From positions 1 to 32,699 of the forward strand of contig NZ_JAMBPR010000082.1 in assembly GCF_024206475.1 (NCBI RefSeq): a DNA stretch of 32,699 nt, in the 5' to 3' direction. This document shows, in pieces, positions 7,374 to 15,001 of the stretch; positions within the stretch are counted from its first letter, which is position 1, and every line of letters starts with the position of its first letter. Position numbers and translations under genes: made by a program. Origin of the DNA: Paraburkholderia sp. CNPSo 3274. Its GTDB lineage: Bacteria; Pseudomonadota; Gammaproteobacteria; Burkholderiales; Burkholderiaceae. A model generated the notes under the pieces. That model was not told the DNA's origin. It saw only the letters and a program-made list of their open reading frames with translations, and did no database searches.

Positions 7374-7811
7374 GTTGAATCCTCCTTTTGATGAACCCGC
7401 AACGAAATGACAAAGCGCGAATGCGCGAACAAGCGGATTCGAGGATAAGGAACTGCTGACGCTGGATCGGGCTCAGCCGGATGACAAAAGGTTCATCTGC
7501 CGTTGCCCCACCCTCCGTGACGCGAGACCTCGCGTACGCACGAAATGACAGAATGACAGGTGCGCGTCACGCACCAGCAAGAAAATGACGCGCTCTTCAT
7601 TGCCGTGATGCCGTTGTGTCGAGGGCGCGCCACTATGATTGCCAGGCACGAGCGTATCCGCGTTCGTTGGTTCGCCAGTGAGTCGTCGAGACGACCCTTC
7701 ATTGCCAACGGGGGTAGCCATGTCAGTCAGCGAGAAAGCGCCGCGCGCCCGGCGCGCGGCCGCCCGTGTGCCGCCCGTGCGCGACGCGGGGCCCCGCATG
7801 CGAGGCGCGCG
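7374..7811. promoter_or_regulatory. Divergent intergenic region with repeated ATGACA motifs
   Basis: No supported gene. ATGACA occurs at 7407, 7481, 7545 and 7553; the last two form a tandem AATGACAG repeat with 8-bp period, a layout typical of OmpR-family binding sites. A 31-codon frame from ATG 7720 (MSVSEKAPRARR...) stops by overlapping the kinase ATG at 7812. It could be the remnant of the original kinase N-terminus. Confidence 0.4.
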
Positions 7812-8393
7812 ATGAAACTGCCTGCCTGGGTTGCGCTCGGGCGTGGCCTGTTCGTTCCAGCGTCGTCGCGGGCGGCGCCGAACGTGCGGGACAGTGGCCA
7901 CGAGCACTGGCAGACGACCACGTTCCGCTGGTTCACCGCTTACGCAACGATCTTCTCGCTCGCGTTCATGGCGCTGCTTGGCGTCATCGAATATTCCGTA
8001 ACACGCGCGATGATGCGCGAGACCGACAGCGGCCTGCGCTGGCAACTGCGCTACTTCGATTCGCGCATCGACAACGCGATCAAGTTCGCGCCGCAAGGCG
8101 GCGTGGTGAGCGTGACGCTGCGCTCGACGCCGCTCGGCCCCCTGCTCGAAGTGGCGGACAACGGTCCCGGCATCGCGCCTGGCGAGCGCGCGGCGGTCCT
8201 GCAGCGCTTCTATCGCGGCGAGGCGGTGCGTCATATCGCCGGCTCGGGCCTGGGGCTTTGCGTCGTGGCCGCGGTGGTGCGCGTCCACGATTTCACGCTG
8301 CGCATCAACGATGCCCGCGAACTGGCGGGCGAGAAGCCAGGCGGCCCGGGTACGCGCATGAGCGTGGAATGCTGGCCGCGCTCCCTCGCCTGA
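7812..8393 (+). pseudogene. Sensor histidine kinase with internal deletion (TM segment fused to ATPase domain)
   Basis: The 193-residue product starts as an OmpR-class sensor kinase: one transmembrane segment at about 40-62 (WFTAYATIFSLAFMALLGVIEY) and the start of the periplasmic part (RETDSGLRWQLRYFDSRID). It then jumps directly into the catalytic domain. The N box DNAIKFAPQGG (near 87), G1 box EVADNGPGI, F region RFYRG and G2 box GSGLGL are intact, ending with the usual C-terminus. The second TM, HAMP and the histidine phosphotransfer domain are missing, about 200 residues of a normal 400-450, so it cannot autophosphorylate by the normal route. The join ATCGACAAC (8067-8075) could encode both RIDN and the LIDN of the N box, suggesting recombination at a short repeat. 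It is paired with the downstream regulator. Confidence 0.8.
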
Positions 8394-8426
8394 CATCTCC
8401 CGTCCAGCCGTCGGGCACTCGCAGTC

Positions 8427-9155
8427 ATGCGCATACTCCTCATCTCCCCGAATCACGCCGAAGGTGCCTGGCTCCAGAAGGCGCTGCACGAAAGCGCGCA
8501 TAGCCTGCAGCGCGCGGAAGACCTGCGCGACGGCCTTTTCGTCGCTGGAGAGGAGCCATTCGATGCGGTGATCGTGATGGCGCTAGACGGCGCGCTGCTG
8601 CCTGCGCTGCACGGCATCCTTCCCGGGCTCTCCAGGGTCACGGCTGGCGCGACGATCATCGCCGTGCTCGGCATCGAAGCGAGCGCGAGCGAGCGCTCGA
8701 AGGTGCTGCGCGCGGGCGCCGACGCGTGTTTTCGCTATCCGTTCTCGTTCATCGAGATGCACGAGCGCATGCACGCGCTATTGCGCACCACGGCGGCGTG
8801 CGGCGGCGGCGTGCAGGGTGGACTGCCCGCGCAGGCCGCAAACGGCGCCCAGCCCGTCCAGAACGCGCCGCAGCTCGATGCAGGGACGCGCGAGTTCGTG
8901 GAGGGCGCGCGCCGCGCGGAACTCACGCGCCGCGAGTACCTGCTCGTCGAATGCCTGCTGCGTCAAACCAACGTGCCCGTGCCGCGCGACCAGATGATCC
9001 GCTACGCGTGGCCCGAGAAGGACGACATCGACGCTTCGACCGTCAACCTCGTCGTTTCGCGGCTGCGGCGCAAGCTCGCGCGCCAGGGTATCGATGTGCG
9101 CATCGATACCATCAGCCGCTGCGGTTACCAACTGACCTTGCCGACGTCCGACTGA
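8427..9155 (+). CDS. OmpR/PhoB-type transcription factor with a degenerate receiver domain
   Basis: A 242-residue protein with a receiver-like N-terminal domain (1-120), a Gly/Gln-rich linker, and an OmpR-type winged helix (about 160-240; ELTRREYLLVECLLRQ, STVNLVVSRLRRKLARQG, DTISRCGYQL). The receiver lacks its active-site chemistry. The acidic pair is replaced by SPN (7-9), the phospho-acceptor position is Met51 (VIVMALDG), and the conserved KPF lysine is Tyr104 (RYPF). Such atypical regulators act without phosphorylation. It follows the broken kinase by 33 bp and was probably co-transcribed. No clear ribosome-binding site precedes ATG 8427. The DNA-binding domain looks functional; its targets are unknown, though the ATGACA repeats upstream of the pair are candidates. 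Confidence 0.85.
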   Translation: MRILLISPNHAEGAWLQKALHESAHSLQRAEDLRDGLFVAGEEPFDAVIVMALDGALLPALHGILPGLSRVTAGATIIAVLGIEASASERSKVLRAGADACFRYPFSFIEMHERMHALLRTTAACGGGVQGGLPAQAANGAQPVQNAPQLDAGTREFVEGARRAELTRREYLLVECLLRQTNVPVPRDQMIRYAWPEKDDIDASTVNLVVSRLRRKLARQGIDVRIDTISRCGYQLTLPTSD

Positions 9156-9167
9156 TTCGCGCTTCGA

Positions 9168-9183
9168 GGTAACCGTTTGTGGG
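9168..9183 (-). repeat. Outlying iteron copy
   Basis: On the minus strand CCCACAAACGGTTACC matches the origin iteron closely. It starts 13 bp after the regulator stop codon, more than 2.2 kb from the main array. A partial forward copy (CGGTTACC) overlaps the following bases, 9187-9194. Confidence 0.6.
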
Positions 9184-9225
9184 ATCCGGTTACCTATCCG
9201 AACGCGGGTGCATGGGTTTGTTAAC

Positions 9226-9261
9226 ATCAAAAAGCAAACGGCACGCTGAGAGCGTGCCGTT
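9226..9261 (-). terminator. Rho-independent terminator after the frameshifted small exported protein
   Basis: Minus strand AACGGCACGCT-CTC-AGCGTGCCGTT (stem 9237-9261, 11 bp) is followed by TGCTTTTTG. It lies 33 bp past the expected stop at 9294. Confidence 0.85.
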
Positions 9262-9293
9262 CACCCGTGCCTGAAAAACCCCGCCTGCCGTGC

Positions 9294-9579
9294 TCAGTGC
9301 GCGTAGAGCGTGGAGTTCAGGTACGCAAGCTGACCGTCCTGCTCCGCCTGAACGAGCTCGTGGTACACCCTCGGCGCGCGTCTTTTCATGGACCGCTTGC
9401 CCATAAGGCGGTACCCATCCGCCGGGCGCAACCGTGGAGGCCGTGTCGTTCGCAGCGACCTGGGTGGCTGCCGCGGGCTGGCTGGCCTGTGCGCCGGCCG
9501 CAGGTGCCGAGGTTTGCGCAAAAGCGGACGTGGTGGCGACGACACCGGTGAGCGCAGCGATGATCATGAGAGCCTTCAT
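9294..9579 (-). pseudogene. Small exported Burkholderia protein, single-base frameshift
   Basis: The start is normal: GGAGG lies before ATG 9579, a signal peptide MKALMIIAALTGVVATTSAFA follows, then an Ala/Gln-rich stretch and GGWVPPYGQAVHEKTRAE. After that the frame is wrong, while the adjacent frame continues with VYHELVQAEQDGQLAYLNSTLYAH and a stop at 9294. That is the family's usual C-terminus (DUF4148-related exported proteins). Removing one C from the CCC at 9368-9370 restores one frame of about 94 residues. As written, the protein runs out of frame to 9190 with an unrelated tail. It is either a real one-base insertion or a sequencing error. Confidence 0.75.
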
Positions 9580-9622
9580 GTGACTATTCCTCCAGGAGTG
9601 AGATCGGTTAGCCGGTTAGCGA

Positions 9623-9638
9623 ATGCGATAAATCGCAT
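9623..9638. promoter_or_regulatory. Operator-like palindrome upstream of the small exported protein gene
   Basis: ATGCGAT-AA-ATCGCAT, perfect 7-bp arms, 44 bp upstream of ATG 9579. GGTTAGC is repeated in tandem just downstream of it (9607-9620). The binding protein is unknown. Confidence 0.4.
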
Positions 9639-9729
9639 CCCGGTGTGAGTAGAATAGTTAGGTCACCCTATCGAACCCGATGCAGCACCATGAAGAAATG
9701 TTTATCGACGTGACAGGATTCGCTGAAAA

Positions 9730-9755
9730 GAAAAACCCCGCGCAGAGGCGGGGTT
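9730..9755 (-). terminator. Rho-independent terminator of the efflux outer-membrane gene
   Basis: Minus strand AACCCCGC-CTCTGC-GCGGGGTT followed by TTTCTTTTC. It lies 42 bp after the outer-membrane factor stop and remains intact although the gene is broken. Confidence 0.85.
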
Positions 9756-9796
9756 CGAATGGCGATAAAGGCGGCTACCGTCGCTTCAGGGGGCGT

Positions 9797-11022
9797 TCAG
9801 GAAGCCGCCTTGTCCTCCTGCAGATCCTGCGTGCTCCAGCCGCCGCCTATCGCCTGTATGAGGCCCACGGTGGCGTCCAGGCGCCGTGTGTCCAGTTCCA
9901 GCGAGGCGATTTGCGTGGAGAGTTCCGTCGTTTGCGCCGTCACGACGTCGAGGTAGCTCACCACGCCGTCGCGGTAGCGCGACATCGAGAGCGTGAGGGT
10001 GCGTTGCGCCGCTGTGAGCGCCTCGTCTTCGCGCTGTGCTTCGTCGCCGAGATGATGCAGCAGCGCGAGGTTGTCCTCGACCTGCTGGAACGCGCCCAGC
10101 ACCGTGGCCTTGTACTGCGCGCCGTTTTCGGCGAGCTTCGCCTGCGCGCCGCGCATGACCGCCGCGCGGCGCCCGCCATCGAAGATCGTCATCACGAGCG
10201 TGGGACCGATTGACCACATCTCGTTGGGCGCGACGTTGAACTGCGAGGCCGGCACGCCGATGAGCGTGGCGATGGCGTGCTCGTAGAGCGCACGGCGCGC
10301 GCTCACGTCATCGGCTGCGGCCTGCGCCGAGGCGAGCTGCGTTTTCGCGCGCGAGACATCGAGCGAAGAAGCGATGCCGGCGCGATGGCGGCTCTCGGTC
10401 AGCTCCAGCGCGTGACGATAGGCGGCGATGGTGTCGCCGAGCAGCTTCGCCTGCTGGTCGAGTCCGAGCAGGTCGAACCACGTCGTGGCGAGCTTCGCCT
10501 GCAGGCTCAGTTGGCTGGGCTCGAGGCCTCGCCTGCCTTCACCTCGTTGCGCACCTTGCCCCACAGGTCGTGGTCGTAGCCGATCCCCACGTCGAGCGTG
10601 TTCGAGTTGTACACGTTCGGCTGATCCGAGCCGGGCAGCGGACGTAGCGCCGACTGGCGCTCGCGCGAGACGTTCGCCTCTGCGCCGACCGTCGGCGGCA
10701 GCGCGGAACGCGCCTGCGCGACGAGCGCATCGGCTTCGTCGTGACGCGCGAGCGCTGCCGCGACATTCGGATTCGCTTTCGCAACCTGCGGCTCGAGCTG
10801 ATTCAACACGGGGTCGTCGAACGCGCGCCACCACCCGTCGCGCGGGGGCTGGTCTGCGGGGCGTGCCGTCTGCCAGTCGCCCGCTTCCTTGAAGCGAGTC
10901 GGGATGGCCGTGGCGGGCCCGTGATACGTGGGCGCGAATGAGCACGCCGAGAGCAGCAGGGCCGCTGCAAGCGCAACGGCGCGCAACGTGTGCGCAGGCA
11001 CGGACCGCTTAGCCATGCGCAC
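9797..11022 (-). pseudogene. Outer-membrane efflux lipoprotein (NodT/OprM family), frameshift plus internal deletion
   Basis: This gene encoded the TolC-like channel of a tripartite efflux pump. The N-terminal part (ATG 11022) has a lipoprotein signal with lipobox LLSAC and continues through WWRAFDDPVLNQLE and the YNSNTLDVGIGYDHDLWGKVRNEVKAGEAS region. It then meets a stop at 10507 in the wrong frame. The adjacent frame resumes at QLSLQAKLATTWFDLLGLDQQAKLL and runs to the end, so bases were lost near 10520-10530. A second lesion is in frame: GVPASQFNVAP is followed directly by NEMWSIGPTLVMTIFDGGRR (join near 10225). This omits about 90-100 residues, including the LPSxLLxRRPDI motif that normally intervenes. 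Two independent lesions argue for a true pseudogene. It overlaps the adaptor remnant upstream by 14 bp. Confidence 0.88.
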
Positions 11023-11536
11023 GCTCCGGGTCGTGCATGGCTGCAGTTTGCGTCGATTGCGCGCCAGGCGCGTTGGCGGACGCCAGGCGCACGAGGTCGC
11101 CGCTCGCGAGCGAATCCGGTGGATTGTCGATCACGCGCTCACTCGCGTGCAGGCCAGAAGTGATCTCCACGCGCGTACCGAGATCCGTGCCGATCGTCAC
11201 GTCGCGCAACTGCACGTGCTGATGCACGTCCGCGACGGCGACTTGCATGCCATGCGCGCGGAAGATCAGCGCGCTTGCGGGCACGAAGAGCGCGTGCGCG
11301 TCGCCCGGCATCGCAAGGTGGACTTCGGTGTACTCGCCGGGGAAGAGCAGGCCTTGCTTGTTGTCCACGGCGAGTTGCACGAGCATCGTGCCCGAAGCGG
11401 GCGAGATCGACTGGTCGGTGTCCACGAGCTTCGCGTCGAACTTCACGCCGGGGCGCTCGGGCACGGTGAGCGTGGCGTGCATGCCCGGCTTGATCGAGGC
11501 GGCGTCGCTTTGCGGCACGACTCCAGATGAAAACAA
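11009..11536 (-). pseudogene. Efflux periplasmic adaptor (MFP/HlyD family), C-terminal fragment
   Basis: Only the C-terminal part of an RND-type membrane fusion protein survives. It covers the beta-barrel region VPQSDAASIKPGMHATLTVPERPG, then DTDQSISPASGTMLVQLAVDNKQGLLFPGEYTEVHL, and the membrane-proximal domain down to the stop at 11009. The lipoyl and helical hairpin domains, about 200 residues, are gone. The only available start is an in-frame TTG at 11536 in unrelated sequence, and homology begins near 11523. No RND permease is present on either side, so the adaptor, pump and channel set is non-functional here. Confidence 0.85.
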
Positions 11537-11541
11537 ATTTA

Positions 11542-11561
11542 GAAAGCGACGATTCGCTTTC
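11542..11561. terminator. Hairpin between MFS gene and adaptor remnant
   Basis: GAAAGCGA-CGAT-TCGCTTTC, 8-bp perfect stem. On the minus strand it is followed by AAATTTGTTTTC, a weak T tract. It may terminate the tetR-MFS transcript. Confidence 0.5.
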
Positions 11562-11653
11562 CCGTCATGGCGGCATGGCGCACAGGCCGTGCTAATAACG
11601 CGGCCCGACGGATGGCCATCGTTTCATGCAGCGCGCGCTGGGAGGACTTATTC

Positions 11654-13093
11654 TCATACGTGCTGTTTGCGCAATTGCGGCACGTGATTATTGCGGCCGC
11701 CGGCGAGAAACGCTGCAGCGAAAAGCAGAATGCCAATAATCGCAACGGTCGTCGCAAACGCGCGAGCCACGTGCGCGCTGTTCGAATCCGGCCCGGCAAG
11801 CGCGAAGAACAAGCCACCGAGCAGCGCCACGGCGAGCGCGGCACTCACCTGCAAAACCGAGCTGACGAGCCCAGCGGCAAGACCGGACCAGCGTCGATCG
11901 ACACATTCGACATTGCGCCTGACGAGTGCGGGCAGCGCCACGCCCTGGCCGAAGCCGATTAGAAAGAGCGATGCGCTCAGCGCGTGCAGTTGAGCATCGT
12001 GAACAAGCATGGCAGTCCAAATTAATCCGCAGCCCTCGATTGCCATGCCTGCCGCCGCCGCACGATGGCCGAACTGGCGCACGATCAGCGGATTGAGCAG
12101 CGGCCCGATCAGAAAGCCGATGCCCACGGGCAGAATACGCAGCCCGACTTCGAGTGGCGCGAGCCCGAGCGCACGCTGCACGTAAATCGCGAACATCATG
12201 AAGAACGGTGCGAGCGAATAGAAGAAGAGTGTGGCGACGAGCCCGCGCACGAGACCAGGCGCGGCGAAGATGATGGGCGGCACGAGTGCATCGCGCCCGG
12301 CGTTCGCGACGCGCGCCTCATAGCGCCAGAAGATCGCGAACAGGGGCGCGGCGCCAATGAGCAACGCCCACGTCCAGAATGGCCAGCCGCGCTCGCGGCC
12401 TTCGATCAACGGAACGACGAGCGCAGCCAGCGCCACGGCGAGCAAGACCATGCCGCCGGGATCGAGCTTCGCGGGGTGGTCCGAGCGGCTCTCACGCACG
12501 AGCCAGTACGCCGTGGGCGCGGCCACGATCACGACTGGCAGGTTGATGAGAAAAATGCTGCGCCAGCCGAGTCCGAATACGTTGGCCGAAACGAGCACGC
12601 CGCCGAGCGCCTGGCCGGCGACCGCAGCGATCCCATAAGCCGTGCCGAAAAGGCTGAGCGCGAGCCCCTTCTGATGCGCCGGAAAGAGCGCGTGGATCGA
12701 CGCGAGCGCCTGGGGCGCCATGACGGCCGCGGCACCGCCCTGGAGAATGCGTCCCGTCACCAGCGCAGCGGGCGAACTGGCGAGCCCGCATACGGCCGAA
12801 GCGGCCGCGAACGCGAGTATCCCCACGAGGAAGATACGCCGCCGGCCGTACAGGTCGCCGAGCCGGCCGCCTGTGATGAGAAAGATGGCGTAGGTCGCCG
12901 CATAAGCGGAAATCACCAGTTGGGCGATGCCGCCGCTGGCATGCAGGTCGGCCTGCATGGACGGCAGCGCAACGTTGACGATGAAGAAGTCGAGTGGCGG
13001 CAACAGCGTGCCCATCAGTAACACGGTCAAGGCCCACCAGGTGCGCGCGCCCGCTCGCGTAGGCGGCAATTCCACAGTCGAAAGGTTTGTCAT
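11654..13093 (-). CDS. MFS drug transporter, DHA2 (EmrB/QacA) family
   Basis: A 479-residue inner-membrane proton antiporter with about 14 predicted transmembrane segments. Visible family motifs are LDFFIVNVALPSMQADL in TM1, the loop 2-3 signature GGRLGDLYGRRRIFLVG, and the antiporter motif region GTAYGIAAVAGQALGGVL in TM5. Length is typical. GGAGG lies 5 bases before ATG 13093. It is 46 bp downstream of a tetR gene on the same strand, implying drug- or metabolite-inducible export. The short gap contains CTAATTAG within a semi-symmetric stretch, a possible operator. It appears intact. The substrate cannot be told from sequence. Confidence 0.88.
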   Translation of the reverse strand: MTNLSTVELPPTRAGARTWWALTVLLMGTLLPPLDFFIVNVALPSMQADLHASGGIAQLVISAYAATYAIFLITGGRLGDLYGRRRIFLVGILAFAAASAVCGLASSPAALVTGRILQGGAAAVMAPQALASIHALFPAHQKGLALSLFGTAYGIAAVAGQALGGVLVSANVFGLGWRSIFLINLPVVIVAAPTAYWLVRESRSDHPAKLDPGGMVLLAVALAALVVPLIEGRERGWPFWTWALLIGAAPLFAIFWRYEARVANAGRDALVPPIIFAAPGLVRGLVATLFFYSLAPFFMMFAIYVQRALGLAPLEVGLRILPVGIGFLIGPLLNPLIVRQFGHRAAAAGMAIEGCGLIWTAMLVHDAQLHALSASLFLIGFGQGVALPALVRRNVECVDRRWSGLAAGLVSSVLQVSAALAVALLGGLFFALAGPDSNSAHVARAFATTVAIIGILLFAAAFLAGGRNNHVPQLRKQHV

Positions 13094-13139
13094 GCGGCCT
13101 CCATATGGGACTGTTCGGTTCCTAATTAGCCAAAAAAAA

Positions 13140-13742
13140 CTAGGGGATGGCGCTCAGCGCGATTTCAGCAATCGCATTCATTGCCTTTTCACCGGCGTCG
13201 GTTTTGCCCAGCACGCGCATGCCTTCGATCGTGCAGAGCAGGAAGCGGGCGAGATCGTCGGCATGTTGGTCGGCGGCCAGTTCGCCCGCTGCCTGGCCAC
13301 GCCGGATCGCGCCGGCGAGCAGTGCCTGCATGCGCGTGAACATGTCCGTGACGCGGGCTTTCACTTCGGCGTCGAAGGGCAGGCACTCGGTCGCGGCGGC
13401 TGTAACCGGGCAGCCCGCAAGCCCTTCGAGGCCGGCGGAAAGGCGCACGTAATGACGCAGCGCTTCGCGCAGCGCGGTGCGCGCCGAGGCGTGCCGCAAG
13501 TTGCGCGTGAGCCGGGCGATACCACGCTCGGTATAGAAGTCGAGCGCCGCGAGAAAGAGCTGATGCTTGTCGCCAAACGCCTTGTAGAGGCTGCCGCGCG
13601 AGAGTTGCGTACCTTCGATCAGGTCAGGCAGCGACGTTGCGGCATAACCACGCGCGCGAAATACCTCGAGCGCGTTCTGCACGGCTTCCTGCTCGTCGAA
13701 TTCGCGTGGACGGCCGGGGCCAGAACGGGTATCGGATTTCAT
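13140..13742 (-). CDS. TetR-family transcriptional regulator
   Basis: A 200-residue one-component repressor. The N-terminal TetR helix-turn-helix spans residues 15-60 (AVQNALEVFRARGYAATSLPDLIEGTQLSRGSLYKAFGDKHQLF). The C-terminal ligand domain follows, with GCPVTAAATECLPFD typical of the TetR_C subgroup that controls efflux pumps and reductases. It lies immediately upstream of the MFS gene, which is its likely target. It is divergent from the HPP-family gene, with 160 bp between them that carry a palindrome at 13838-13856. Confidence 0.88.
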   Translation of the reverse strand: MKSDTRSGPGRPREFDEQEAVQNALEVFRARGYAATSLPDLIEGTQLSRGSLYKAFGDKHQLFLAALDFYTERGIARLTRNLRHASARTALREALRHYVRLSAGLEGLAGCPVTAAATECLPFDAEVKARVTDMFTRMQALLAGAIRRGQAAGELAADQHADDLARFLLCTIEGMRVLGKTDAGEKAMNAIAEIALSAIP

Positions 13743-13837
13743 GTCGTTATTCTAGACCAAACGATTCCGAATTGGCGGGGAAAATGCGTGCGGCGAATCC
13801 AAACATGCATACAGGATGAATTATATGTACGCACAGA

Positions 13838-13856
13838 AATATCAATTGTTGATATT
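13838..13856. promoter_or_regulatory. Operator-like palindrome between tetR and the HPP gene
   Basis: AATATCAA-TTG-TTGATATT, perfect 8-bp arms, in the AT-rich divergent intergenic region, 96 bp from tetR and 49 bp from the HPP start. It may be the TetR operator or a site controlling the HPP gene. Confidence 0.5.
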
Positions 13857-13904
13857 CGCCGCACGTCGGTAATCTGGCCGACATACCGACCAGCAAACCC
13901 AGCT

Positions 13905-14984
13905 ATGTCTCGCACCGCGCTCATCGAATGGTTGACGAGTTTCGTGCCCAACCCGGCCGCGCCGCAATGGCGCGAGCGGGGACGGCGCTGTGCCGGAGCG
14001 TTGATCGGCATCGCGTTGACTGGATTCGCAACCCACTTGATGTTCGGCGCGGCGGGCGATATCCCGCTGCTCGTGGCGCCCATGGGCGCTTCTGCGGTGC
14101 TGCTGTTCGGCGCGTCGGACAGTCCGCTTGCGCAGCCGTGGTCAATTCTTGGCGGCAACTTCGTCTCTGCGCTGGTGGGCGTGGTGTGCGCGCAATGGAT
14201 CGCGTCGCCGGTCGCGGCGGCTTCCGTGGCGGTAGCGCTCGCGATCTGCGCGATGTTTCTGTGCCGCTGCGTGCATCCGCCTTCAGGCGCGGTCGCGTTG
14301 ACCGCCGTGCTCGGCGGCCCCGCTGTTCATGCGCTCGGCTTTCACTTCGTGCTCGCGCCGATCGCGTTCCAGTCCGTTGCATTGCTCAGTGCGGCGCTCG
14401 CCTTCCACGCGCTGACCGGGCACCGCTATCCGCGCGCCGCGTTTCGTCCCACACCGGCGGCCGCTGCCGCGCCGCTTGCCGCGCTCTCGCAACATCTACT
14501 GGAGCCGTTGGATTTTCCGCAAAAATCGTTCGAACAACTAACTTGCGAGGAAATCATGTCGATTGGCTGTCCCGCCGTGCCCGCGACAATGGGTGCGCGG
14601 GCGGCGCGTGAGATGTTCCGCCGCCACGGTGCTTCGACGCTGCCCGTGGTCGACGCGATGGACCGCGTGGTCGGCGTCGTCACGCATCACGCGCTCGGCG
14701 ACCTTGCTCCGGCGGCTGGCCTCAAGCGCTTCTGGACCGTGCTGCGCCGCGCGGCGCTGCGCGAGTCGGCGCGCGTGGAAGAAACGGTGGAAGCCGTGAT
14801 GGCGGCCGGCGTGCACGCGGTTCATCGCGCCACGCCGCTCGCGCATCTGGTGCCGATCTTCATCGAGCACGCGTACCACGACATTCCGGTGATGGACGAT
14901 GCGCGGCGGCTCGTCGGCGTGGTCAGGCATTCGGACATGATCCGTTGGCTCCATCACCACGCAGGCGCCGCCGCGGCAGCCTGA
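13905..14984 (+). CDS. HPP-family integral membrane protein with tandem CBS domains
   Basis: A 359-residue protein. The N-terminal HPP module (about 25-165) has four or so transmembrane helices and the family motif region LLVAPMGASAVLLFGASDSPLAQPW, then CVHPPSGAVALTAVLGG. It is followed by two CBS domains at about 205-270 (IMSIGCPAVPATMGARAAREMFRRHGASTLPVVD) and 290-350 (VMAAGVHAVHRATPLAHLVPIFIEHAYHDIPVMDD). HPP proteins have been linked to nitrite transport in plants and cyanobacteria; CBS pairs bind adenosyl nucleotides. The role here is unknown. The frame is open upstream over the whole antisense of tetR, but ATG 13905 is where the family begins. It is convergent with the antiporter, with a 17-bp gap. 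Confidence 0.85.
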   Translation: MSRTALIEWLTSFVPNPAAPQWRERGRRCAGALIGIALTGFATHLMFGAAGDIPLLVAPMGASAVLLFGASDSPLAQPWSILGGNFVSALVGVVCAQWIASPVAAASVAVALAICAMFLCRCVHPPSGAVALTAVLGGPAVHALGFHFVLAPIAFQSVALLSAALAFHALTGHRYPRAAFRPTPAAAAAPLAALSQHLLEPLDFPQKSFEQLTCEEIMSIGCPAVPATMGARAAREMFRRHGASTLPVVDAMDRVVGVVTHHALGDLAPAAGLKRFWTVLRRAALRESARVEETVEAVMAAGVHAVHRATPLAHLVPIFIEHAYHDIPVMDDARRLVGVVRHSDMIRWLHHHAGAAAAA

Positions 14985-15001
14985 GCTTGCCCGGAACCGC
15001 G

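Noticed and set aside
9400..9415. Iteron-like CCCATAAGGCGGTACC
   Set aside because: It encodes the family-conserved GWVPPYGQ motif of the small exported protein, and the GGTKACC part is altered.
12065..13021. 318-codon plus-strand frame
   Set aside because: Antisense of the MFS transporter; charged low-complexity shadow.
12927..13904. Upstream extension of the HPP-family frame
   Set aside because: It lies antisense to tetR; the family begins at ATG 13905.
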